From assembly GCF_004297345.1 (NCBI RefSeq), contig NZ_SCTN01000362.1, positions 1-33,600 of the forward strand: 33,600 nt of DNA, in the 5' to 3' direction. The notes under the pieces are model-generated. The model was not told where the DNA came from and ran no database searches. It saw nothing but the letters and a program-made list of their open reading frames with translations. The stretch comes from Aquabacterium sp. (GTDB lineage Bacteria; Pseudomonadota; Gammaproteobacteria; Burkholderiales; Burkholderiaceae_C). Position 1 is the first letter of the stretch, and the number at the start of each line of letters is the position of its first letter. Positions 26,746 to 33,600 of this stretch are shown here, piece by piece. The position numbers and the translations under genes were made by a program.

Positions 26746-28545
26746 ATGCGCACCACTTACTGTGGTCTGGTCAGCGAAGCGCTGATGGGCCAGACCGTGA
26801 CGCTGATGGGCTGGGCCCACCGTCGCCGCGACCACGGCGGCGTGATCTTCATCGACATGCGCGACCGTGAAGGTCTGGTGCAGGTGGTGTTCGACCCCGA
26901 CCGTGCCGATTCATTCAAGATCGCCGAAGACGTGCGTGGTGAGTTCTGCCTGAAGGTGACCGGCGTCGTGCGCGCCCGCCCTGCCGGCACGGAAAACGCC
27001 GGCCTGACCAGCGGTAAGATCGAAGTGCTGGGCCACACCTTGGAAGTGCTGAACGCTTCCGTGACGCCTCCGTTCCAGATCGACGACGAGAACCTGTCGG
27101 AGACGACCCGCCTCACGCACCGCGTGCTGGACCTGCGTCGCCCCTACATGCAAAAGAACCTGATGCTGCGCTACCGCGTGGCGATGGAAGCGCGCAAGTT
27201 CCTGGACGAGCACGGCTTTGTCGACATCGAAACCCCGATGCTGACCAAGTCCACGCCCGAAGGCGCCCGCGACTACCTCGTGCCCTCGCGCGTGCACGAC
27301 GGCCAGTTCTTCGCCCTGCCTCAGTCGCCCCAGCTGTTCAAGCAGCTGCTGATGGTGGCCGGCTTCGACCGCTACTACCAGATCACCAAGTGCTTCCGCG
27401 ACGAAGACCTGCGTGCTGATCGCCAGCCCGAATTCACCCAGATCGATATTGAAACGAGCTTCCTGACCGAGCAGGAAATCCGTGACATGTTCGAAGGCAT
27501 GATCCGCCACGTCTTCATGAAGGCGTTGAATGTGGACCTGGGCGTGTACCCCGTCATGAAGTACGCCGATGCCATGCACCGCTTCGGTTCGGACAAGCCT
27601 GACCTGCGCGTCAAGCTGGAGTTCACCGAGTTGACCGACGTGATGGCCGATGTGGACTTCAAGGTCTTCTCGACGCCTGCCACGACCAAGGGCGGCCGTG
27701 TGGTGGCCCTGTGCGTGCCCGGTGGCGGCACGATGTCGCGCGGCGAGATCGACGCCTACACCGAGTTCGTCAAGATCTACGGCGCCAAGGGCCTGGCCTG
27801 GATCAAGGTCAACGAAGTGGCCAAGGGCCGTGACGGCCTGCAGTCGCCCATCGTCAAGAACCTGCACGATGCGGCCATTGCCAAGATCCTGGAGCGCACG
27901 GGCGCCAAGGACGGCGACCTGATCTTCTTCGGCGCCGACAAGGAAAAGGTGGTCAACGACGCCATCGGTGCCCTGCGCCTGAAGGTGGGCCACTCCGAAT
28001 TCGGCAAGAAGGCCGGCCTGTTCGAAGACCGCTGGGCCCCGCTGTGGGTGGTGGACTTCCCGATGTTCGAGTACGACGACGAAGGCGAACGCTGGAACGC
28101 CGTGCACCACCCCTTCACCGCCCCGAAGGATGGTCACGAAGACTACATGGACACCGATCCAGGCAAGTGCATCGCCAAGGCGTATGACATGGTCCTGAAC
28201 GGTTGGGAACTGGGTGGCGGCTCGATCCGTATCCACCGCGCCGAAGTGCAATCCAAGGTGTTCAGCGCCCTGAAGATCACGGAAGAAGACGCCAAGGTCA
28301 AGTTCGGCTTCCTGCTGGACGCGCTGCAGTACGGTGCGCCTCCTCACGGCGGCCTGGCCTTCGGTCTGGACCGCCTGGTCACCCTGATGACCAAGGCCGA
28401 GTCCATCCGTGACGTGATCGCCTTCCCCAAGACGCAACGCGCCCAGTGCCTGCTGACCGGCGCGCCGTCGCTGGTCGACGAGAAGCAACTGCGCGAACTG
28501 CACATCCGCCTGCGCAATGCAGCGGCTGCCACGCCTGCTGCTTAA
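26746..28545 (+). CDS. aspS: aspartate--tRNA ligase
   Basis: Class II aminoacyl-tRNA synthetase that charges tRNA with aspartate. 599 residues, normal bacterial length. An N-terminal OB-fold anticodon-binding domain (residues ~1-110; [20 protein letters not shown]) is followed by the catalytic core with motif 2 [20 protein letters not shown] and motif 3 [14 protein letters not shown]. The bacterial-type GAD insertion lies between (about 300-420). The ATG at 26746 has GGAG 11 bases upstream; an upstream in-frame ATG at 26704 adds only basic residues. It follows fmdB and DUF502, and a hairpin with a T run ends the unit. Whether it also charges tRNA-Asn cannot be decided from this window. Confidence 0.97.
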   Translation: MRTTYCGLVSEALMGQTVTLMGWAHRRRDHGGVIFIDMRDREGLVQVVFDPDRADSFKIAEDVRGEFCLKVTGVVRARPAGTENAGLTSGKIEVLGHTLEVLNASVTPPFQIDDENLSETTRLTHRVLDLRRPYMQKNLMLRYRVAMEARKFLDEHGFVDIETPMLTKSTPEGARDYLVPSRVHDGQFFALPQSPQLFKQLLMVAGFDRYYQITKCFRDEDLRADRQPEFTQIDIETSFLTEQEIRDMFEGMIRHVFMKALNVDLGVYPVMKYADAMHRFGSDKPDLRVKLEFTELTDVMADVDFKVFSTPATTKGGRVVALCVPGGGTMSRGEIDAYTEFVKIYGAKGLAWIKVNEVAKGRDGLQSPIVKNLHDAAIAKILERTGAKDGDLIFFGADKEKVVNDAIGALRLKVGHSEFGKKAGLFEDRWAPLWVVDFPMFEYDDEGERWNAVHHPFTAPKDGHEDYMDTDPGKCIAKAYDMVLNGWELGGGSIRIHRAEVQSKVFSALKITEEDAKVKFGFLLDALQYGAPPHGGLAFGLDRLVTLMTKAESIRDVIAFPKTQRAQCLLTGAPSLVDEKQLRELHIRLRNAAAATPAA

Positions 28546-28606
28546 TTTGCTTACAAGCTCACCCAAGAGGGGCGGTTGAACGACAGCACCTCTTGCGTAA
28601 ACTTCG

Positions 28607-28636
28607 ACGGGTCACCCATGCGGTGGCCCGTTTTCA
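28607..28636 (+). terminator. rho-independent terminator after aspS
   Basis: ACGGGTCACC (28607-28616) and GGTGGCCCGT (28622-28631) form ten consecutive pairs including one T-G wobble, with a 5-base loop, followed by TTTTCATTTC. It ends the fmdB-DUF502-aspS transcript and sits 30 bases before the lipoprotein start. Confidence 0.8.
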
Positions 28637-28665
28637 TTTCCAGCATCAAATTCAGGATTGTTCCC

Positions 28666-29478
28666 ATGCGTGCCGTCTCTTGCGCCTTGCTCGTTTCATC
28701 TCTGCTCGTGGCCATGAGCCTGACGGGCTGCAAAGACAAGACGCCGCAGTCGTCCACCGAACTGGGCAAAGGTGGCTCGATGGTCAGCGGCTCGGCAGGT
28801 CCCAAGGGCGCGCAGGGCGCCGACAGCTCGCTGGTGAAATGCGATGCCCCCGTGGCCACGCTGGCACTGGCCGAGAACCCCGATGGCTACACCATGCGCA
28901 GCGACTACCAACTGCCCTCCACGCCCGTGCCGCTGATCAAGCTGCTGGCCCAGCAAAGCGGCTGCTTCCGTGTGGTGGACCGTGCAGCCGGCCTGCGCAG
29001 CACCATGCAGGAAAGCCAGTTGAAGGAAGCCGGCATCGTGCGCGCCGACAGCACGGTACACAAAGGCCGAGGCTATGAAGCGCAATACACCGTCATCCCC
29101 AGCCTGACCTTCAGCGAGCAGGATGCCGGGCGCGGCATTGCGGGCATCCTGTCGAGCATTCCCGTGCTGCGTGACATCGCCGGGCTGGCCGGCCTGCTGG
29201 AGCAGGTCAAGTTGAAAGAAGCCCAGGTAGCCCTGCTGCTGACAGACAACGAAACCACCGAGCAACTCGCAGCAGCCACCGGCTCGGCCCGCACGACGGA
29301 TCTGGGCCTGGGTGGCCTGATCGCCAGCAAGCTGGGTGGCGCAGCAGGTCTGGGCTGGAGCAACACCAACGAAGGCAAGGTGATTGCAGCCGCCTTCCTG
29401 GATGCGCACAACAAGCTGGTGGTGCAGGTGCGTGAGTTGCAAGCCAAGGCTTTGCCGCCAGCCGTCCCCACGAAATAA
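28666..29478 (+). CDS. CsgG/HfaB-like lipoprotein
   Basis: Predicted exported lipoprotein, 270 residues. The signal peptide MRAVSCALLVSSLLVAMSLT ends in a lipobox (SLTGC, acylated Cys at residue 22). A Ser/Gly/Lys-rich spacer follows to about residue 55. The body resembles the CsgG/HfaB fold: LIKLLAQQSGCFRVVDRAAG, then TMQESQLKEAGIV, then YEAQYTVIPSLTFSEQD, which fits the usual run of a catalytic-like nucleotide-free alpha/beta domain that ends in outer-membrane strands. A Gly/Ala-rich stretch (LGLGGLIASKLGGAAGLGWS) precedes the end. AGGA lies 8 bases before the ATG at 28666. No curli or holdfast genes are nearby, so a secretion-pore role is not supported by context; CsgG-like is a fold-level guess. 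Confidence 0.75.
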   Translation: MRAVSCALLVSSLLVAMSLTGCKDKTPQSSTELGKGGSMVSGSAGPKGAQGADSSLVKCDAPVATLALAENPDGYTMRSDYQLPSTPVPLIKLLAQQSGCFRVVDRAAGLRSTMQESQLKEAGIVRADSTVHKGRGYEAQYTVIPSLTFSEQDAGRGIAGILSSIPVLRDIAGLAGLLEQVKLKEAQVALLLTDNETTEQLAAATGSARTTDLGLGGLIASKLGGAAGLGWSNTNEGKVIAAAFLDAHNKLVVQVRELQAKALPPAVPTK

Positions 29479-29529
29479 GTGTGCGCCCACCAGGAGCGTG
29501 TCGTGCCCTCGTCATGACACACTTGGCGC

Positions 29530-30054
29530 ATGCTTGAGACACCCCACAAGATTCCGCAATCCGTTCTGGTCGTCATCTACACGCCGGAGCTGGACGTGCT
29601 GTTGATCGAGCGCGCCAAGCAACCCGGCTTCTGGCAAAGCGTGACCGGCTCCAAAGACACGCTGGACGAGGCCTGGGCAGAAACGGCTGTCCGTGAAGTT
29701 CAGGAAGAGACCGGCATTGTCATTGGTTCACCTGCTGTGCCAGAAGATGCCTTGTGCGACTGGTCCGTCGAGAACATTTACGAGATCTACCCGGTCTGGC
29801 GCGCACGCTATGCGCCGGGTGTGACCCACAACACCGAGCGGGTTTTCGGGCTGTGTGTGCCCCAAGGCACCCCTGTGACACTGGCGCCTCGCGAACATAC
29901 CCAATACGCCTGGCTGCCCTGGCGCGAGGCCGCCGACCGTTGTTTTTCGCCGTCGAACGCAGAGGCCATCCTGCAGCTGGCGCAGCGTATCGCCCCTGCG
30001 GATGCCTCTGTGCCAGGTCAAACCGCCGAGCAGAAGGGGAAAGCCCCCGCTTGA
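29530..30054 (+). CDS. nudB: dihydroneopterin triphosphate diphosphatase (Nudix)
   Basis: Nudix hydrolase predicted to remove pyrophosphate from dihydroneopterin triphosphate in folate synthesis. 174 residues, slightly longer than E. coli NudB because of a polar tail. The N-terminus KIPQSVLVVIYTPELDVLLI is NudB-like, followed by QPGFWQSVTGSKDTLDEAWA. The Nudix box is visible (Gly40, Glu47, Arg55-Glu56, Glu59-Glu60, Gly62), but Gly40 and Glu47 are six residues apart instead of the standard five. A later block, THNTERVFGLCVP, is also NudB-typical. It follows the lipoprotein after 51 bases. Another nucleotide-type substrate is possible; the NudB label rests on the SVTGS and HNTERVF blocks. Confidence 0.87.
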   Translation: MLETPHKIPQSVLVVIYTPELDVLLIERAKQPGFWQSVTGSKDTLDEAWAETAVREVQEETGIVIGSPAVPEDALCDWSVENIYEIYPVWRARYAPGVTHNTERVFGLCVPQGTPVTLAPREHTQYAWLPWREAADRCFSPSNAEAILQLAQRIAPADASVPGQTAEQKGKAPA

Positions 30055-30131
30055 AAGCGCGCTCAAGCACCCGCAGTTGGGTTTATCTTTGACACCATAG
30101 GGTTGCCCTCGCATCGCCGCCAGATATCGCC

Positions 30132-30944
30132 GTGCTGAATCCTCTCCAGTCATCGCTGCTGCCGCCATCCACGCTGTCGTCGAAGTCTCTTCGTGTGGCC
30201 ACGTACAACATCCACAAGGGTGTGCGAGGCATGGGCCCGACCAAGCGCCTGGAGATTCACAACCTTGGGCTCGCTGTCGAGGCGATGGACGCCGACATCG
30301 TCTGCCTGCAAGAGGTACGGCGCTTTCATCACACCGACGCGCAGCACTTCTCCAAGACCGATTTCGGCCCCCTGTGCTGGCCCAACCTGCCTCAGGCGGA
30401 ATACCTGGCGCCAGAGGGTTATGAGGTCGCCTACCGAACCAATGCCGTCACCAAACATGGCGAGCACGGCAACGCCTTGCTGGCGCGCTGGCCGCTGGGG
30501 CACATCGGGCATCACGATGTGTCGGACCACCGTTTCGAGCAGCGCGGCTTCCTGCATGTGTCGGTGCACTGGCGCGGTGTCGAGATCCACGTGGTGGTGG
30601 TGCACCTGGGGCTGATCCACGCCAGCCGTGTGCGGCAGGCCGAGCGCCTGGCACAACTGGTGCGCGAGCACATTCCTTCGAACGCCCCTGTGGTGATCGC
30701 CGGCGACTTCAACGACTGGAACGAGAAGCTCGATCACATCATCGAAGACGAAGGGCTGAAACGCGCATCGTGTGGCAACGAGGCGCGTACGCCCACCTTC
30801 CCCTCCATCGTGCCGGTGCTGGCACTGGATCGGGTCTACACACGCGGCATGCAGTGCCAGTCGATCATGGTGCCGCGCGGTGGCGCCTGGGCCCGGCTGT
30901 CCGACCATTTGCCGCTGGTGGTGGAGCTGGATCTGGCGTCCTGA
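30132..30944 (+). CDS. endonuclease/exonuclease/phosphatase family protein (YbhP-like)
   Basis: Member of the EEP (DNase I-like) metal-dependent hydrolase superfamily, 270 residues. The fold's landmarks are VATYNIHKGVRGMG (metal-side Asn), ADIVCLQEVR (catalytic Glu), VVIAGDFNDWNEK (Asp/Asn pair) and LSDHLPLVVEL (terminal Asp-His). It starts at GTG 30132 because no ATG precedes the first strand; a TTGACA-like sequence lies about 40 bases upstream without a clear partner. It is directly followed by clsB (6-base gap). E. coli has the same pair, ybhP-clsB (ybhO), so a role linked to phospholipid metabolism is plausible, but the substrate (nucleic acid, phosphoinositide-like lipid or other phosphodiester) is unknown. 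There is no signal peptide. Confidence 0.88.
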   Translation: MLNPLQSSLLPPSTLSSKSLRVATYNIHKGVRGMGPTKRLEIHNLGLAVEAMDADIVCLQEVRRFHHTDAQHFSKTDFGPLCWPNLPQAEYLAPEGYEVAYRTNAVTKHGEHGNALLARWPLGHIGHHDVSDHRFEQRGFLHVSVHWRGVEIHVVVVHLGLIHASRVRQAERLAQLVREHIPSNAPVVIAGDFNDWNEKLDHIIEDEGLKRASCGNEARTPTFPSIVPVLALDRVYTRGMQCQSIMVPRGGAWARLSDHLPLVVELDLAS

Positions 30945-30950
30945 TTGGCC

Positions 30951-32270
30951 ATGCTGAACACGCCATCCCCGGAAGTTGACGCGGATGAGTCGCTGAAACG
31001 GCTGGCCTGGTATGCCCAGCGCAAGCCGGTCTTTACCGGGGGCAATCAGGTCAAGCTACTGCGGGGTGGCAAGGAACTGTTCCCGGCCCTGAGTGACAGC
31101 ATCGACCACGCCAAACGCAGTGTCTGGCTGGCGCTGTACATGGTGTCGCCCCTGGGGCAAAGCGGTAGCGTGCTGCAAGCGCTCAAACGCGCTGCGCGCC
31201 GGGGCGTGCATGTGCACATGGTGGTGGATGGTTTTGGTTCACGCGAGGCGCCAGCAGAGCTGTGGCAGGAGCTGGAGAAAGCCGGCGTGAAGCTGGCCAT
31301 CTACCGGCCCATGCACCGCATATGGGGCTTACTGGACACCAGCCAGTGGCGCCGCATGCACATGAAGCTGTGCGTGATCGATGAGGCCCAAGCCTTTGTG
31401 GGCGGCATCAATCTGATCGACGATCACTTTGACCTGACCCATGGCTGGTCGCAGCAACCTCGTCTGGATTACGCGGTGCAGGTGCACGGTCCAGTGATCA
31501 CACCGGTGCTGCACACGATCAAGGCGGTGTGGACGCGCGCCCAGTTCGGCCGCGACTGGCGCGATGACCTCAGCCACCTCATGCAGGACACACACAGACT
31601 CAAGCGCGTCAAGCACTGGGTGCAACAAGCCCGCATGCGCCTGAACCCGCGTGAGCAAGGCAAGCTGGCGCACGGGGCCTCACTGCATGCCCCCATGCGC
31701 AGCGCCTTCGTGCTGCGAGACAACCTGCGTCAACGGCGCACCATCGAGCAATCGGCGTTGCAGGCCATTCATCAGGCGCGCCAACGCATCGACATTGTCA
31801 CGCCCTACTTCTATCCGCGCAGAGCCATCAGGCTGGCTTTGCGTACGGCAGCGGCACGCGGCGTCTCGGTACGCCTGCTGCTGCAAGGCAAGCTGGATTT
31901 CAAGATTGCCGGACTGGCAGCGCGCGTGCTGTATGGCGAGTTGCAGCAACACGGTGTGCGCATCTTCGAATACCAGCCGGCCTTTTTGCATGCCAAGGTG
32001 CTGCGTGTGGACGATGAATGGGCCACGGTGGGATCATCCAACCTGGATCCGCTGTCCATGGTGTTGAACCTGGAGGCCAACCTGATCATCAAGGACAGAG
32101 GCTTTGTGCGCAGCCTGTCTCAAGCCTTGAACGAAGACTTTGCGCAAAGCCGGGAGGTGCTCCCCACGGATGACAGTTCATCTCGCTGGATCACGCGCCT
32201 GCGCCGCAACTTCATCCGCCAACTGGCCAAGGGGTATCTCAGGCTGGCAGGCGCTACCGGGCGCTATTAA
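30951..32270 (+). CDS. clsB: cardiolipin synthase ClsB-type (phospholipase D family)
   Basis: Phosphatidyltransferase of the PLD superfamily predicted to make cardiolipin at the inner membrane. 439 residues. Two HKD motifs are complete: His137-Lys139-Asp144 in HMKLCVIDEAQAFVGGIN, and His347-Lys349-Asp354 in HAKVLRVDDEWATVGSSN. There is no N-terminal transmembrane hairpin, which separates it from ClsA and fits ClsB; the basic C-terminus (RWITRLRRNFIRQLAKGYLR) may bind membrane. ATG 30951 is preferred over TTG 30945. It is coupled to the EEP gene upstream, and its stop codon overlaps the stop of the convergent cobC by three bases, leaving no space for a terminator. Confidence 0.93.
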   Translation: MLNTPSPEVDADESLKRLAWYAQRKPVFTGGNQVKLLRGGKELFPALSDSIDHAKRSVWLALYMVSPLGQSGSVLQALKRAARRGVHVHMVVDGFGSREAPAELWQELEKAGVKLAIYRPMHRIWGLLDTSQWRRMHMKLCVIDEAQAFVGGINLIDDHFDLTHGWSQQPRLDYAVQVHGPVITPVLHTIKAVWTRAQFGRDWRDDLSHLMQDTHRLKRVKHWVQQARMRLNPREQGKLAHGASLHAPMRSAFVLRDNLRQRRTIEQSALQAIHQARQRIDIVTPYFYPRRAIRLALRTAAARGVSVRLLLQGKLDFKIAGLAARVLYGELQQHGVRIFEYQPAFLHAKVLRVDDEWATVGSSNLDPLSMVLNLEANLIIKDRGFVRSLSQALNEDFAQSREVLPTDDSSSRWITRLRRNFIRQLAKGYLRLAGATGRY

Positions 32271-32869
32271 GTTGGGCTTTGCGTTCGCAGCGTGATTTGC
32301 AGGCACTGCCCATAGGCAGGTGGTGCTGGCCATTGGACAGCCTGCGCCGGGTGATCATCGCGCGTCATGCGCCATTGCAGCGCGAGCATCCAGCCGGCAT
32401 GCCCGACGAGCAGGCATGTTCCGTTTGAGGCCACTGTTGCCATCAAACTGTTCTTTACCCAGGCATCCACGCGCCTGAACACATCGGCCAAGGATTCTCC
32501 ATCGCCCGGTCGATGCCGCAGAAAGTCAGCGCACCAGGCATCCACCTGGGCCTGGTCAATGTCGCGCCAGACTTGCCCATCCCAGCGGCCAAAGCCCATT
32601 TCAAGCAAGGCCTCATCCACATGGTGACGCCAGCCCCAGGATCGCAAGATGCGGCCGACTGCGGCACAACGCTGCAAGGGCGATGTGATCACAACACGCG
32701 GCAAGCCCATGAGCCCGGCTTGTCGGCGCACCTGCTGGCGGATGCGGTGCGCCAGCCGCTTGGCCTTGCGCCGATCAACAGGCACATCCGTTTGCCCGAT
32801 GCAACGCCCTGCCACGCCCTGCGGACGGGGATGGCGCCAGACCAGGCACTCAGCCAATGCCGCGTTCAT
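32267..32869 (-). CDS. cobC: histidine phosphatase, probable alpha-ribazole phosphatase CobC
   Basis: Phosphoglycerate-mutase-like histidine phosphatase predicted to dephosphorylate alpha-ribazole phosphate or adenosylcobalamin phosphate in the last part of cobalamin synthesis. 200 residues. The phosphohistidine motif is WRHPRP with His13 (the common RHG is RHP here, as in CobC proteins), followed by GRCIGQTDVPVD. Then come TSPLQRCAAVGRIL, the acid-region LLEMGFGRWDGQVW, and GHAGWMLALQW with the second catalytic His. The start overlaps the cobS stop (ATGA), so the two are translationally coupled, which supports the CobC assignment over a generic phosphatase. Its 3' end meets clsB tail to tail. 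Confidence 0.88.
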   Translation of the reverse strand: MNAALAECLVWRHPRPQGVAGRCIGQTDVPVDRRKAKRLAHRIRQQVRRQAGLMGLPRVVITSPLQRCAAVGRILRSWGWRHHVDEALLEMGFGRWDGQVWRDIDQAQVDAWCADFLRHRPGDGESLADVFRRVDAWVKNSLMATVASNGTCLLVGHAGWMLALQWRMTRDDHPAQAVQWPAPPAYGQCLQITLRTQSPT

Positions 32870-33600
32870 GCCACAGGATGGACCACGGCCAGCCAGGCCA
32901 GCAAGCCCATCACTTCAGTGATCTGCTGGCTGGCACCCAGCGTGTCACCGGTGAAGCCGCCCAGGCGCTTGTGAAACCACCGCGCGCAAGCGGCTGCGCC
33001 CAGCAACATGGCCAGGCTCGACTGGCCCAAGGCCGACAACAAGGTGCCCACAGGCCAGGCGGTGAAGCCCCACCAGAACACCATGGCGAAGGCCAGCAGC
33101 GCAGTGATCAACACCGCGGCCAACACGTTGGACCATGGCACCTGCATGGCCAGGGGCTTGGCCTTGGCGTGATCAAGATCACCCGCATAGGGCAGGACGC
33201 GCGTCAGGCAGACCGGCACCAGGCGCGACGCTGCATGGCACCAGATCAAGGCCATCATTGTCCAGGCCAGCAGCACCTGGCGCACATGGCTGGACTCGGC
33301 ACTGTCGAGTTCGTTGAACAAGGGCGTGGCCAGTGAGGTCAACACGGCGGCCTTGAGCAGGAGCATCAGCATCAAGCCCAGCGAGCCGTATGAGCCGATG
33401 CGCGAGTCCTTCATGATCATGAGCGCACGTTCACGGCTGACCGCACCGCCCAGGCCATCGCAGGTATCAGCCAGGCCGTCTTCATGGAAGCCGCCCGTGA
33501 GCCACACGGTAAAGGCCATGCTCAGCACGACCGCGACCGCAGGTGGCCACCAGAAGGCCGCAGCAGCCAGCACCAAGGCGCCCGCCATGCCCACCAGGGC
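32866..33600 (-). CDS. cobS: adenosylcobinamide-GDP ribazoletransferase CobS (5' end outside window)
   Basis: Integral membrane enzyme that joins alpha-ribazole (or its phosphate) to adenosylcobinamide-GDP, giving adenosylcobalamin. At least 244 residues are visible; the frame stays open to the right edge, and the N-terminal block usual for the family (a FFTRIPVP-type motif) is missing, so the true start lies beyond 33600. The diagnostic LTGGFHEDGLADTCDGLGG holds the acidic metal-binding residues, followed by MKDSRIGSYGSLGLMLMLLL. Hydrophobic segments fill the rest, for example VLAAVLITALLAFAMVFWWG. GGFTGDTLGASQQITEVMGL near the end is also family-typical. It is coupled to cobC and implies a larger cobalamin operon to the right. 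Confidence 0.94.
   Translation of the reverse strand, partial: ALVGMAGALVLAAAAFWWPPAVAVVLSMAFTVWLTGGFHEDGLADTCDGLGGAVSRERALMIMKDSRIGSYGSLGLMLMLLLKAAVLTSLATPLFNELDSAESSHVRQVLLAWTMMALIWCHAASRLVPVCLTRVLPYAGDLDHAKAKPLAMQVPWSNVLAAVLITALLAFAMVFWWGFTAWPVGTLLSALGQSSLAMLLGAAACARWFHKRLGGFTGDTLGASQQITEVMGLLAWLAVVHPVA

Noticed and set aside
26911-28566. 551-residue open frame antisense to aspS
   Set aside because: No recognisable domain, biased composition, fully explained by the codon structure of aspS on the other strand.

Overview
The window looks like ordinary chromosome from a GC-rich betaproteobacterium of the order Burkholderiales, probably in the Comamonadaceae / Aquabacterium-Leptothrix-Ideonella neighbourhood. 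The genus is inferred from gene content and order (ubiJ-ubiB, fmdB-DUF502-aspS, nudB-EEP-clsB, an EpsL-type exopolysaccharide protein) and was not tested. I see no rRNA, tRNA, CRISPR array, insertion sequence, integrase or prophage gene. Genes are tightly packed, and most starts carry a visible GGAG/GAGG-type ribosome site.

Layout. (1) 82-9089: an RluA-type pseudouridine synthase; a divergent Aer-like PAS chemoreceptor; a YfeH-type bile-acid/Na+ symporter homologue; aconitase AcnA; an unrecognised 476-residue protein with a zincin-like HExxxH motif; and, divergent from it, an AlkC-type DNA glycosylase. (2) 9136-14668: a secreted lipase behind an unusual two-hairpin leader, a YffB/ArsC-family reductase, then an AcoD/ExaC-type aldehyde dehydrogenase divergent from an AcoR-type sigma-54 activator. 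The gap between these two holds GG-N10-GC elements on both strands and a cluster of TGTCACC-type repeats. (3) 14753-16164: ubiG-gph with overlapping stop and start, closed by a strong bidirectional terminator. (4) 16252-21519, minus strand: an exopolysaccharide block in transcription order undecaprenyl-phosphate sugar transferase, EpsL-like barrel protein, galE, manC. (5) 21736-30944: ubiJ-ubiB, a sodium:solute symporter, fmdB-DUF502-aspS, a CsgG-like lipoprotein, nudB, and an EEP-family hydrolase. (6) 30951-33600: clsB, convergent with a cobC-cobS cobalamin pair whose cobS runs off the right edge.

How genes work together. UbiG, UbiJ and UbiB all serve ubiquinone synthesis. ManC and GalE supply GDP-mannose and UDP-galactose to the polymer started by the sugar transferase. 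The AcoR-type activator most likely switches on the aldehyde dehydrogenase through sigma-54 RNA polymerase. CobS and CobC perform late cobalamin nucleotide-loop steps.

Nothing here convinces me as a wholly new multi-gene system. The best leads are the sigma-54 control region at 12328-12544, the HExxxH protein beside the AlkC gene, and the mutually exclusive hairpins in front of the lipase.
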